The notes under the pieces are model-generated. The model was given only the letters and a program-made list of their open reading frames with translations. It made no database searches and was not told the DNA's origin. This document shows, piece by piece, positions 11,880-23,400 of a stretch of DNA of 64,000 nt. Position numbers and translations under genes: made by a program. Each line of letters opens with the position of its first letter. The stretch's first letter is position 1. Source of the DNA: Imbricaverruca yamaguchii (Eukaryota > Arthropoda > Thecostraca > Neoverrucidae); assembly GCA_034440575.1 (NCBI GenBank), contig JAOTOL010001620.1, positions 1,521,001 to 1,585,000 on the forward strand. Reading direction: 5' to 3'.

Positions 11880-12430
11880 GTGCCCTTCGTCGTGTTCCCA
11901 AGAGTTTTTTTTGCCTTTGCTTCGATTAGTGGGGCTAAATTGGGAGGAGGGTTAGGCTCCGATCAATCTTTCCTCATTGCAACTTAATTTGTTAGGTCTC
12001 CGTGCGATTCGATGTGGGCGGTCGGTGCTATTGTTTGATAGGGTTAGTAGCGGAAGTGACTTATTCATTCGGATGGCGCATTATAATCAGGAACCAAACA
12101 TGGTAGCAAGCTGATTATAGCACTTATACTGATGATAAAGCGACGAGGATGGTTTAAAGTGAAATATTTCGGAGTGAAATAAATATTTGTATAAACACAG
12201 CAATTGAGTCTATTAAAGTGGCAAACCCAGGATTTGCGCTAGCTGGGGGACGCATTTGGAGATGGCCCACCTATATCCATCTCCCCGGATTCAGACTACT
12301 ATTTAGTTTTAATTTGGCTCATTTTTATTATTGTATTCAAATCATTATTGACAAACCTAGTTTACTTAGTTTACTTAATCTGCCATCATCGTTTCTGAAT
12401 GGCGGGATTTGAATCATAGCAGTCCCCAGC
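11880..12430. other. Unassigned spacer
   Basis: No supported feature. There is AT-rich text around 12080-12210 and a short open frame at 12218-12412 without motifs. Confidence 0.4.
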
Positions 12431-13002
12431 CACTTGGAAGGTGTTTTCTTTTGGTATCCCTCGACCATTCATCTCACGCTGTTGAAATTCTTCTCGGCCT
12501 GGTGGTTTCGGCCACCGCGCCGTATGGTTTGTGTCCCGTGGCAATTTTTCGAGCTCCGGTGCGTCATTTTTTTTTTTTGGGGGGAGGAGAGATTTACGCG
12601 ATTTTTTAAGGAACCTGCGATTTTAGCGATTTTAGCGAACCTTCGATTTTAGCGACCTTCACACAGTTTTAGTGGCCGAACACGTTTTGGTGACCTTTAG
12701 CGCGATTGTTGAGCACAGAATGATTGTTCATGTAAGGGTTGTTTTTTCTCGTTGTCCAGGCTTTTGGGGGGGGGACCTTGGTGGCACATGTTAAGCCGCT
12801 TGCGTGATTTGTATGGGTCCGGCCGCCTCGTTTTAGGATCTGCAGGCTCAGTGTGAGTTTCTTTTACCCCTGGCCTACCCTTTTGTGCCCCAATTGTGAT
12901 TTTCAAGGACCCGACACGATTTTTTGCGCCCTCCAGCATGATTTTCAGAAGCCCTGACACGAACTTTTGAGGAGATAGCGTGATTTTCAGCGGTCTTGAG
13001 GG
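12430..13002. repeat. Array-B type repeat next to partial block R
   Basis: Words such as gcgattttagcg recur every 15-30 bases with drift, together with ggggccc/gaccc words. A short piece at 12450-12490 matches the ggtatccctTGATAAGTC-type segment at 13655 and 18700. The array ends exactly at the CAGTGGCG terminus at 13003. Confidence 0.55.
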
Positions 13003-13692
13003 CAGTGGCGTCGCCACGAAATTCTTCCAGGGGGAGGGCAAGGTCGAAAGGGGGCCTCCTCTCCCAGGAAAGGTGCCTCCATTGTGTTTGGGCCTCTTAT
13101 TATTTTTAGGCCTTTAGTAAGATTCGGGAATGGGAAACATGATTTCATATTAATGCACTGTTTATTCTTGGCATGGTCCATTATTTACTCAACACCCAAT
13201 AGCAATAATCTTTTTTTTTTCGCTGAAAACTGGGCCATACCAAGGTATAAATAAGTAATATGCGGATAAATACCTAAGTTGCCACCAGCTTGATGCCCTA
13301 AGCAAAGCTAAAGCGATCATTTCTCAGTCCTAGGACGATAATTTCGCGAAGGTGACAAGAAGAAGTGGGTTGCATTGGTTTTCTGATCGGAATCTTAGGA
13401 ATTTGCGAATTTGTATAACATTTGGTGCTGGCTGCAAGTCACCTGTCAAACAAGCTAACATAATAAATTCTTCGCGAATAAATTCACGCGCCTGGGATTT
13501 CGGTTGTTATTTTGTCCAAGGGGACCTATCGAAATGAAATGATTAGTGATCAAATGAATTATCCTGTGGAGGGGCCTAATCTACCACTATCTTTCCTGAT
13601 TCGTCGAATTTCAACCGTAACTTCCCCACCCAATTCTACGGCTTTATTTTGGTATCCCTTGATAAGTCAACTCACACTGTTGAACTTACACC
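13003..13692 (+). mobile_element. Composite repeat, truncated extra copy
   Basis: It begins CAGTGGCGTCGCCACGAA and follows the terminal segment of block L in complement for about 690 bases: the poly-T plus cgctgaaaac stretch, the cagtcctagga stretch and the gtggaggggcctaat stretch. It stops at 13693, where a second CAGTGGCG terminus starts, so the next copy is inserted into or fused to this one. Confidence 0.65.
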
Positions 13693-13949
13693 CAGTGGCG
13701 TCGCCACGAAATTCTTCCAGGGGGTGGGGGTGGGGCAAGGTCGAAAGGGGGCCTCTTCTCCCCGACCGAAAAGGGGCTTCCATTGTGTTAGGGCCTCCTA
13801 TTGTTTTTAGGCCCTTAGTATGGTTCGGGAATAGAAAAAATTATTTCATATTAATACACTGTGTATTCTTGGCATGGTGCATTATTTACTCGACACGCGA
13901 TAGCAATAATTTTGTTTTCGCTGAAAACTGGGCCATACCAAGGTATAAA

Positions 13950-13961
13950 TAAGTAATATGT
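13950..13961. repeat. Target-site duplication of LINE B, left copy
   Basis: The 12 bases taagtaatatgt are repeated exactly at 18361-18372 on the far side of LINE B. The intact pre-insertion sequence can be seen in the sister copy at about 13250-13265 (one base different). Confidence 0.85.
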
Positions 13962-14506
13962 GGTTGGTTGGTTATTTGGGCTTGCGGGCGCATCGACTGC
14001 GTTGGTCATACAGCGCCCATAACAATGTTAGATGGACAACTTAAGAGGATTCATGCAAACAGCAGTATGCGAGACTTCAAAAGACAGACAAATCACTTGA
14101 GTGCCATATGTCCACGAGGTGTGCAAATCGCTCCAACCCTTGAATCCGAGAGAAAGCGAAACAGCTGTCCCGAAGCCACAGCGCGCAATTCAGCCCACAA
14201 CATCGTCTGCGAAACAGCGAAACGCAAGCAACATCAGCGAGACGGCGAAGTGGAGCGGTGAAACGGTGAAACAGAAAGAGCAAGCGCAAGCAGGCATCAG
14301 TGGAACAGTGAAACGGGAGTAACATCAGTGGAACAGTGAAACGGGAGTAACATCAGTGAAACAGTGAAACCGAAAGAGCAAGCACACGCAAACATCATCA
14401 GTGAAACAGTGAAACGGGAGTATCATCAGTGACACAGCTTAACAGTAAGAGCAAGCGAAGATCAGTTGGAGCGACATGTTACGGTTCCGAGTGTATAGTG
14501 TTCATG

Positions 14507-16310
14507 TCAGCGAGGTGTGTAAATCGCTCGAAATTTGACATCCGAGAGAAAGCGAAACAGCTGTCCTGAAGTAACAGCGCGTGAATGGTCACCCAGAAGT
14601 TCACGGAGTGACGGCGGCTGCACGATTCCAAGAAGGCGTCTTCGAGCATCGGCGAATAGGGGGCAGGATAACAGAATATGACGTACTGACAGTGGTGCGT
14701 GGCATCGAGGGCACTTTGGCCTGTCCTCCCCACAGAGCAAGTAGTGGTGCGTTGGGTGGGTGTGTCCTAGCCTGAGGCGGCAGAGCACGACCTCGTCCCG
14801 CCTCGTCCCACGGTAAGACGAGGGCCATTCCCCAAGACACGGCTTGATCGCTCGCAGTTTATTTTCCTGCACTATGTCCCAGTTAGACTGACATTTCTTA
14901 AAAATAAAGGTTGCAATACAACAGTCATGTTCCTTCGCGAGGAGCGGCATACATCGTAAGTAGGGGGCTGCTTGAGCTGCTCGCTTCGCAGCAGCATCCG
15001 CCGTCTCGTTCCCCACGATGCCGACATGGCTTGGGATCCAACAGAGGGCAGTAGCCTTTCCATCTTGAGCCAGCAGTCTAAGACGCCGTAAAACATCTTG
15101 CACAATTGGGTCAGGTGGATTAAACTGTCTTAGCGCCCAAAGACTGCTGAGGGAATCAGTAAAAATGACATGCGAGGTCTCCCGCCCTACTTCGATAAAG
15201 CTGAGGGCCTTCGTGATGGCAATCAGTTCCGATGTGTATACCGTCGCATGTGGAGGTAGGGAAAAAGATCTTGACAGAGATCTAGAAACAAATGCACTGC
15301 CCACACCTGCATCAGTCTTAGATCCGTCTGTATATATCGGGACATATCCCTCGAATGAGGCTATGTGTTCCAGGGCACGTGACAGACGGTCTTGTTGCGT
15401 AGCATCCTCCTTCCTCACCGAAGAAAGCGACATGTCTATTTTCGGAGTGGTCACTTGTCATGGTGGCGTCTGCGTAAAATTGGACTGCATGATTCCCTTC
15501 AGTCGAATCCCACTATCCTCAAAGATCCTACGTATCCTAACGCAAAAGGGGATGGAATGCATAGTGCGTCCTTGACAGAATGATGCGATTAGGCGACGAG
15601 AGAAAACGTGCGAATATGTAGGATGGTCGGGAAATTGACGCAGCTTGCAAGCGTGGCGCATCCCGAGCATTTCACGTCTGAGCGAGAGTGGCAGTTCATG
15701 AACTTCAGCCAGAAGGCTTACAGAAGGCAAAGTGCGAAAAGCGCCAGTCACAATGCGGAGGGACAAGTGGTGTGCAGTGTCCAGTTTGCGTTTGCTTGTT
15801 GTGCACGCACTGTCATATACAAAACATGCATAGTCCAGTTTTGATCGTATGAGGGAGCGATACAACAGCAGCATGGTTTTTCTACCTCCTCCATAGGACG
15901 TCCGTGCTACCATCTTCAGTAGGTTTACCGATGTGAAACACTTCTTCCGAAGTGCTTTGAATTGTTCCTTGTAAGACGGGTGTCAAAAATTACTCCTAAA
16001 AACCGGGCAGCGCGCCGAAAGGGGATGGGTTCCCCATACAGCTGGTCTGGACAGCTTCGACGACGCCGACAAAAATGTATCCCAACGGTTTTTGCAACAG
16101 AGAACCGAAGCCCGTTCTCTGAGCTCCAATTTTCCAAGTGGGATACTGCTAGCTGCAACTGCCGGGCTATCGATGGTGCGCTGGATGTGCAGCACGAAAT
16201 TGCAACATCATCCACGAAAAGTGACCTGCCAATCTGTCTGAGCTCGCCTTTCGGCTTCTTGATGAGTGAGCCTAGCCTCGGATATTTGAAAAGATCGGTC
16301 TGTACTACGA
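14507..16310 (-). pseudogene. LINE B ORF2 remnant (RT C-terminus + RNase H)
   Basis: The 5' part (about 16300-15925) holds the reverse transcriptase motif C LFVDDVAI and the following region to RFLGVIFD. A frameshift near 15915 leads to 15913-15458 (YRSLIRSKLDYACFVYD and following). A single in-frame TGA (15458-15460) then separates it from 15457-14507. That last part contains RNase H with its D-E-D-D residues visible (YTDGSKTDAG, SELIAI, FTDSLSSL, WIPSHVGIVGNETAD) and the knuckle CPRCHAPLSVRHILLSCP. The reverse transcriptase motifs A and B are missing. Confidence 0.85.
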
Positions 16311-17690
16311 GATGGCGATGGAGGTGCAGAAGTAGAGGTTGAAAGGGAGGGCGAGGTCTGACTCGAAGGAAGCGCGGAGGGTTCAGGGAGGGAGGAGGTG
16401 GAAAGGAGGGATTTGGAGGTGGTGGCAATACATGAAGGAGGTGAAGGGGGATTGGAGGAAGGAGGAGGCGGAGGATTCATAGTGGGTGGGTAGGGGCTGG
16501 GCTTGGATGGAGGAGATCGGACGGGTCTCTTTGACCGGTGGACCTGTGTCCACTCCCCATCTCTAGATGTTGTTTTGGATGAGGTCTCGGACGGCTCGTT
16601 GGCGGCCCCACTGGTGGTGGGTGGGGCTATGGTTTCCTCCGCAACGCTTTGGATTGGCCGCCCCTACCTCACCGGAAACGCAAGAGGAGCGCCAAAGGCT
16701 CGAAGGAGGGCAGTCAACTAAACGATGAGATCAGAAACCTTTTCGGGTTATATGTGTTGCGGAGGTGTCAGACTATGGACTGGTGTATTTTCAATTTCGA
16801 AGCGTAAGACGCTTTGGGATGTGATCGGTCATATAAGTCTCTTGCTTCCCGAAATGTTATTTTTGTGTGTGTTTGATCGCTATGATTTCTTTTTCCCTCA
16901 AGTAGGACGGGCAAGTTCGGTCAGAAGATGTGTGGTGGCTTCGTTCTCTCTCACAGTTCACACACTGGGGGGTCGAGGAAGTGCAGTGCTCGAAAGTATG
17001 GTCATTCGTGGCACATTTACCACATGCTGGGCGATTTCTACAAAATGGAGTCGTATGCCCATATCTCTGGCACCTAAAACAGCGCATTGGGTTGGGGAGG
17101 AAGAGACGCACCTTCACACGAACGTACCCCACACGTATTTCTGATGGTATGTCTGTTCTGTTAAAAGTCAAAATTATGTTATTTGTCGGGACTGTGTCCG
17201 CACCTCTTCTCACCATCATCCTTCTCGCTTCCGTGACTCCAAACTCGGACAATCCATCAACTATCTCGTCCTCAGGTACGCCGCTCAGGTCATAGCAGTT
17301 TATTATTCCTCGAGACGTGTTCTTTGTTCGATGGGGTTCTACTTTAATTGCAATACTCTCATCCACTCTCGTGTCACCTCTCCGCACTGTACACGAACTC
17401 AAATATCCTCAGGGCAATCTCCGCCTCCTTGGCCTCCACAAACTCCACCTCCAAAGCACCATCCTTCAACCTCTCACATCTAGCAATGCTCCCAAATCTG
17501 TCGCATCCGTCTCGTCGTTGAAATGGAGATAAAGATGCAAGACTCATCGTAAGTCCTCTGAAAATGAGGACGCGAGGTGTAGGGGGAACGTTAGCGCTGT
17601 CTGTGTTAGGAGAGCCCCACCCACGACGGGTGGGGGGCAGGTCTGGCCCCTACGAGAGAGACCAGGGGAGTTTTTGGTTATTCTGGTTGC
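16310..17690 (-). pseudogene. LINE B ORF1 (nucleic acid-binding, zinc knuckle protein)
   Basis: The frame 17402-16857 encodes a gag-like protein with zinc knuckles beginning CFRCQRYGHTTPFC, CGKCATNDHTFEHC and CVNCERERSHHTSSDRTC. Upstream in another frame lies its N-terminal part (about 17560-17400, FVEAKEAEIALRIFEFVYSAE), so there is a frameshift near 17395. The N-terminus may begin around 17693 (MATRITKN). Downstream, 16480-16310 is a Pro/Ser-rich tail fused by the internal deletion to ORF2. ORF1 proteins of this kind bind the element's RNA. Confidence 0.75.
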
Positions 17691-17699
17691 CATGTAGTG

Positions 17700-18360
17700 T
17701 GTTTTTCTTTCTGCTTCTCAGGTGCCCCACCGCATAGGGCCCTACTGGAGGGACGCCTGGGTCCCGCGAACGGGAGGTCGCCAGGCGCCCGAGGAGCTAT
17801 ACGGGGCAGGCGGCGCCTTCACCCGGCCGGGAAAGAGAGAGACTCACCACCCCGACCAGGATCCAGCGCCGCCCACCCCTTGACCCCGGCCGGCCGGGCC
17901 GGCAGGCACTGGGAAACCCAGGCGCCCAGCCCGAGGCGGCCTGACACTTGACCCGCGTGAGGCCCCACGGGCCCGCCCACCCCTCCGGAATATTAGGACC
18001 AAAGAGGTGTGTTGGTCCCCCGTCACAACTAGCACCGTGCGACAGGAGACCTCAACCTCCAGGACTCCGTCAACCCCGGGGGACGGGCCAAGGGGGCGCG
18101 GCTACCCCGATAAAACAGAGCTGGTGGACAGGACCGGGGAAGTTGTCCTGCCTGCTCATAGTAGGGATAGTTAGTGTTGTAGGGCTAGGTGAAGGACATG
18201 GATTGGGATGAGATGGGCATTGGAATGGGGGCGAATGGATGGAAGGACGAGTGAGGCACTCCTGGTCTCACCCCTCGCCGGTATGATGGTCGCCGGGTCA
18301 TTGGGGCACTCAATCCCCCCCCCCACCGCGTAAAGGTGGTGCCTCATCGGGGGGGGGGAG
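17700..18360 (-). promoter_or_regulatory. GC-rich 5' leader of LINE B
   Basis: About 650 bases of much higher G+C than the surroundings lie between the ORF1 start and the 5' target-site duplication. In related LINEs the 5' leader contains the internal promoter. No specific promoter motif can be assigned here, so the role is inferred from position. Confidence 0.4.
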
Positions 18361-18372
18361 TAAGTAATATGT
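18361..18372. repeat. Target-site duplication of LINE B, right copy
   Basis: Exact 12-base match (taagtaatatgt) to 13950-13961. Beyond it the interrupted composite repeat continues with gataaacaccaaagtta, as in the uninterrupted sister copy. Confidence 0.85.
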
Positions 18373-19289
18373 AGATAAACACCAAAGTTACCACCAGCTT
18401 GATGCCCTTGATAGCCTTGATAGCTAAAGCGAGCATTTCTCAGTCCTAGGTCGATAATTTCGCGAAGGTGACAACAAAAAGTTGGTTACATTGGTTTTCT
18501 GATCGGAATCTCAGGAATTAACAAATTATTCGCGAATAAATTCACGCGCCTGGGATTTCGGCCGTTATTTTGTCCAAGGGGACCTATCGAAATGAAAGGA
18601 TTAGTGATCAACTGTGGAGGGGCCTAATCTACCACAATCATTTCTGATTCGTCGGATATCAACCCTAACTCCCCCACCCAATTCTACGGTTATATTTTGG
18701 TATCCCTTGATAAATCAACTCACACTGCTGAACTTGCACCCATACCGCAACAACCGGATCGGTATACGAAAATGTCAAGCTGGAGCCCTCCAAAATTAGT
18801 AGGGATTCTCCAAAAAATAAATGTCAGGGTCAGTGAAATGGCTCTGGAGCACAGAACATATTACCAGATGCCTTCACAAATTGTGTACGCCGCCGAAAAA
18901 CATACCGAATCTCGAAACGTCGTGATGGGATACAAATACATGGCGCCAAGGTCTCGAAATGTCGGGCCGGAATTCGGATTTTTGAAATAAAAAGCATGAG
19001 AAAAGATCCACAAAAATCGCATTGAGCCCACAAGTCTGGCGTTAGGTTAGGAACCACGCGCCCAGGAGCGATAAGTCAGGCTGAGACACAGCAAATCGAA
19101 CCGAAGCCCCAAAACTGAACTAGGTCCCACAAATGTGCGTTAGAAGCCCCCCAAAACAGCGGGAGCCAAGGGCACAACGGGGACCGAAAATACAACTGGC
19201 GCTCTAAACCACACAATCTCCCAAAAAGCGACAGGACCTTAAAACCTGCGTTGCAGCCCTAAATAAACATACATGGACCTCTAAAAATA

Positions 19290-20165
19290 CAATTGAAGCT
19301 CTCAAGGCACGCAGGGACCATGCTAACGCACAAGGGTCTGAAAAAGTGGTTGGAACCACAAGAGGCAAAATGGTTCCAAATCGAACAAAAAGACCCGGAG
19401 CTAAATAAGCACATCGGGATCTTCGAAAACGCCAGTCACGTAAAACTATCCTCGGTGCATAAAAAGCAACAAACCCCTAAAACGAGCAGGACTTTAGAAA
19501 ATGTATGAAACCTATAACTTGAATTAACAATATATTACCCCTCACTTTGAAATGTAAAAATTTCCAATTTCAGGCATTCCAATTCATATCACCCGGCCGC
19601 CACGACGCCAACGTCCGTGCACGTGCACACTCATATTGTGCATCCGGCGCATTCGCCACACTTTGTGCGATGCCACGGTTTCTGCTTGGCCTTCTGCCTT
19701 TTGCTAATTACTGTCACATGATAAACTTGCGCCATATTTTACGTGCTGGAATGCTTAGTATGGACGTTTGCTGCAAAAAGTCGAGTAATTAAATCCGATC
19801 ATTAATTCCCTACCTCCCACATTTTCCGGTAGTTATGAAATGCAGATTCCGCTCAGCTTTGATGCACTTGATATCTTTGCTGCTATCCTCCCAGAATGGC
19901 AAAGAACCGAGGCCCTTCCTCAGTGTTCTTTGTTGGACCCGCTGCGTCTTTCTGCGCTGCGGCCTAATACATTTTCGAAACCCCTCCTCGTTTTAGTGTT
20001 TTGTTGCTTTCTTGGGGCACCGATTGCAAAAAAAAACTTTTCAGGGCGTTTTAGAAACTCCCTATGTCTTCATCTAACGCCCAGTGCTTTTGGTCATTTT
20101 GGAACCATCTTGCCATTTGCAGCCCCAGTCTCTTTTTTCAAGCCCTGGTGCGTCCTTATGACCTC
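19290..20165. repeat. Inverted arms around the composite-repeat core
   Basis: The text at 19970-20160 (cgttttagtgttttgttgc, then ttttggaaccat, then ttcaagccctggtgcgt) is matched in complement by 19290-19500. The two arms of about 200 bases flank the core (19510-19850) plus about 110 bases. Similarity is clear but imperfect. Confidence 0.65.
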
Positions 20166-20199
20166 TGTGTGCCTTAACACGCGCCCTGGAGGGCCTCTG

Positions 20200-20985
20200 A
20201 AAATTGCGCGCAATGGAGTAGGGGGTGGATTCCGCCCCCCTAAATCTCGGGTCCTATCAAGGCTAGAGCAACGAAATTTGTCAAGTGGCACGGCAGTAAA
20301 TTATACTGTGTGCAACTTTCACGACCTTGGGTAAATATCTTCAAGGTCAAATGAGGTCAAAATTGCTAAATTTCCTGGTTTTGCGTGGCTTGGCTTGTCA
20401 TTGTTATGGATCGCTGTGATTGTGTTAAAATGCTCCAAAATTGGCATTAATGATGTTTTTGACAGTACTAATAATGCAATACAGATGCAAGATCCTCCAA
20501 TTGACCTCAGGTCATCTATATAAGAGCACTTTATCAGGTCATTACCTGCTCCAGTTACCGGAACCGGGCTGCCCACCTGACTGCTCCGTTGAGCGGCTCG
20601 GCACAATCGGCTTCGCAAAGAAAGGAGTGAAATACATGAATGAATAAAGTATGGAAACGCTTAGGCACACAATGACAAACAGTAGGTTTCCGGATGTGTA
20701 GGGAGTAACATGGAAATTGACATCAATCGCATGACAGTTATTTCCATTTATGACAACATTCCAGTTGACCAAGTTTGGTTCCATTAGTCTGTCATGAACT
20801 TGACCTGACTTGACCTCGACAACTTAACATGACTTTGAAATTATATAGCATAACAATATGCATCAAACAAGTCGCTAGTGTTGTCAAGAACACTTCCCTT
20901 TTGCCAATATACGGGAAGCGCATCAACGCCGATTTTTGTGGCCTGGCGCTACGAATTGTTTCAACTTTAACGGCCCCTAAGTTTA
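20200..20985. other. Insertion-like segment rich in AGGTCA half-sites
   Basis: This stretch breaks the L/R correspondence. It holds at least seven AGGTCA or TGACCT words (for example caaggtcaaatgaggtcaaa at 20342-20361 and ttgacctcaggtcatc near 20501), and tatataag at 20516-20523. No coding frame is recognised. The same word is dense in 55500-56180, although I could not align the two segments over length. Confidence 0.45.
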
Positions 20986-20989
20986 AAAA

Positions 20990-22860
20990 TGATCGGTCAT
21001 CATGGGTCTTATTTCCAATCTTGTGTCGTCCTCTTCCGAATTAGGTGCCTCCTGCCATGTCTCTGGATCATCCTTTTCTATCTTGGTGGAGCCTTACTCA
21101 TTTTGGGGCCTATTTTGAGTCTCCGAAACCTCATATCATATCCACTGGCTTTCTTCTCCGTTTTAGGGCCTCCTCTCATATTCTGGGGCCTCCCTTCCCG
21201 TATTGGGACCTCCTTTGCAATTCTGGGTGCCTCCGTGCCAATTTGTGGCGATCTCGTGATTTCTGGGGCCTCCTACCCTATCCTAGGCCACTCCTTTTTA
21301 TAATTATAGGACTCCTTTCACGTCTTGGAAGCCTCCTCATCTGTGTTTGGAGTCTCATTATCCTCCTAGCAGACTGCTTTTGCGTCCTAGTCCTAAATCT
21401 TCTCTTCTAGGGTACTCGTCTTCTGAAATGTGGGCCTCATCTGACTGGTATCAGTGGCCTTCTTTCATTTCTCACTCTCAGTGGACCTTTCTCACCCTTC
21501 TTGGGCCACTCTTGCATCCGGATAAATATTTATTTTCATTATTTTCTATTGTGGGGTCCTTCTCTTACATCTTGGAGGCCTCGTTTTCCAAATTAAGAAT
21601 ATCTTGCCATCCATCGGAAGCCTTCCGTGTAACCCTGGGTGGCTTCTTACCCGTCTCGGTGGCATTATTTTCGTCTTAAAGGTCTCTTTTTCGTCCTGGG
21701 GGCCTCCTCACAATCTCTGTTCTGTGTCTCTTACAGGAACCTGATTATATTTCTTGGGGGCCTCGTTTTCAGTCTTGGATCCTACTTGACAACATCATCT
21801 TCTGTCCCGTCTGGCTCCTGCTCACCTTTTTGTCCTATGCATTTCCGGATAATTGTCTCCTCAAATTACGGGGGGCGTCTCCCCCAAGTCTCAAGGCGTG
21901 GGGTGGAGACGATTGCCCCCGCTGCCCCCACCCCAGTGACGACGTCCCTGCTCCGAAACTTCATCTCATATCCATAGGCTGCTTTCTGTTCCGGCGTAGG
22001 GCCTCCTCTCATTTTATTGGGCCTCCCTTCGCGTATCGAGACTCCTTTGCAATGTTGGGGGCATCCGTGCCAATTTTTGGCACTCTTGATTTCGGAGGCC
22101 TCCTACCCTCCTATAAGTGACTTCTTTTTCAAAATATGGGCCTCCTCCTGGAGACCCCTAATTTGTAGAATCTCCTTTTCTTCCTGGGGGCCTCCTTTTC
22201 GTCCTGTGAACTTCCTCTTCGTCCTGGGGGCTTCCTTTTCGTCCTGAGGCATCCTTTTCGTCCTGGACGGCCTCCTTTTCATCCTGGAGGGCTTCCTTTT
22301 CATCCTAGAGGGCCTCCTTTTCGTCTTGGGGCCTTCTTTTGGCACTGTGGTCTCCTTCTCGTCCTGGGGTCCTCCTTCTTGTCCTGGGAGTCTTCTTCTC
22401 GTCCTGGGGGCCTCCTCGTCCTGGGGCCTCCTTCTCATCCCGGAGGCCTCCTTATCGTCCTGGGAGCCTCCGTGTCAATTTTTGGCACTCTCTTGATTTC
22501 TGGGGAATCCTACCCTCTCCTAGGTGACTTCTTTTTCACATTATGGGCCTCCTCCTGGAGGCCCCTAATTTGTAGAATCTCCTTTTCTTCATGGGGCCTC
22601 CTTTTCGTCCTCAGGTCCTCCTATTCATTCTGGGGCCTCCATTTCGTCCTGGGGGACCTCCATTTTGTCCTGTGGGCCTCCTTGTCGTCATGGGGGCCTC
22701 CTTTCGTCCTGGGGGGCCTCCTTTTCATCCTGGAGGGCCTCCTTTTCGTCCTGGAGGGCCTCCTTTAGTCCTGCGGGCCTCCTCTTCGTTCTAGGGCCTC
22801 CTTTTCGTCCTGGGTGCCTCCTTTTCGTTCTGGAGGCCTCATCTTCGTTCTGGGGGACTC
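20990..22860. repeat. Array A in complement, with about 405-bp internal duplication
   Basis: Units of the type ggcctccttttcgtcctggg repeat with drift. A longer-range duplication is also visible: 22050-22200 (gtgccaatttttggcactct, then ggcctcctcctggag, then aatttgtagaatctcc) is repeated at 22465-22600. Collagen-like or proline-rich open frames here are by-products. Confidence 0.7.
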
Positions 22861-22945
22861 CTCAAATTTCAGGGGGCGGCGCCCCCAGTCTCACGGCGGT
22901 GGGGGGGGAATTGCCCCGCTGCCCCCCGGTGGCGACGCCCCTGCT

Positions 22946-23395
22946 TGAGGGCCCCATCGTCAAATTCAGAGGCGAGTTTTTTTTAAATCCCAGCGTAATT
23001 TCCAGTGGTCCCAGTCGTATCTTTTAGGGCCCACAGGGTGACTTTCCGGGGGCTGGAGGACTTTTCAGGCTTTGAGCGTGATTTTCGGTGGCGCCGACCC
23101 GACATTTTGAAGTTCTTAGCGTCACATTCAGGGCGGGATTTTTGGGGCCCGATAGCATTTCCAGGGGCCACGGTTACACTCTTTTGAAACCCCCAGGATC
23201 ATTTTTATGGGCCCAGAACTATTTTTTTGGTGGCCCAAATGTGATTTTCAGTACCCTCGGTGCTGTTTTGGGGCCAAGGGCCATTTTCGGAGGGCCCGTG
23301 CAACTTATTAGGGCCATCAATGTTATTCTTGATGAGCCTGTGACGATTTTGGTGGCCCGGCCAGATTTTTGGGGTTCCCGGTGCAATGGTTACTC
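22946..23395. repeat. Array-B type degenerate repeat
   Basis: It has about 20-30 base units with words like gtgattttcggtggc, ggggcccgata and gtgacgattttggtgg. It abuts the terminus motif at 22943 on its left and the hAT-like miniature element at 23401 on its right. Confidence 0.55.
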
Positions 23396-23400
23396 GCCAA

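Larger units (their letters stand above)
13962..18360 (-). mobile_element. LINE B: RNase H-type non-LTR retrotransposon, internally deleted
   Basis: This is a complete insertion of about 4.4 kb on the minus strand, bounded by a 12-bp target-site duplication. From its 5' end at 18360 it has a GC-rich leader (about 17700-18360), an ORF1 with three zinc knuckles, a short proline/serine-rich stretch, the C-terminal part of a reverse transcriptase, an RNase H domain with a CCHC tail, and a 3' tail ending in CCAACC-type repeats (13962-14030). The endonuclease and the first part of the reverse transcriptase are absent. The domain set fits the I/R1-type group of LINEs. The segment 14030-14500 is 3' UTR rich in gtgaaac words. 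Confidence 0.85.
13693..22943 (+). mobile_element. Composite repeat, block R (inverted relative to L), interrupted
   Basis: It starts CAGTGGCGTCGCCACG at 13693, is split by LINE B (13962-18360), and resumes at 18361 with the sequence expected next. It then runs through the terminal segment (to about 18990), array B (19010-19510), the core in complement (19510-19850), array B in the opposite sense (19960-20170), unrelated sequence (about 20200-20985), and array A in complement (20990-22860). The terminus motif complementary to CAGGG(A/G)CGTCG occurs at 21950 and 22943. The part matching 6200-7330 of L is missing. Confidence 0.6.

Noticed and set aside
22103..22794. Proline/glycine-rich and charged frames resembling collagen or repeat proteins
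   Set aside because: They read through the ggcctcctttTCGTCCTGG array; all phases give equally plausible low-complexity peptides.
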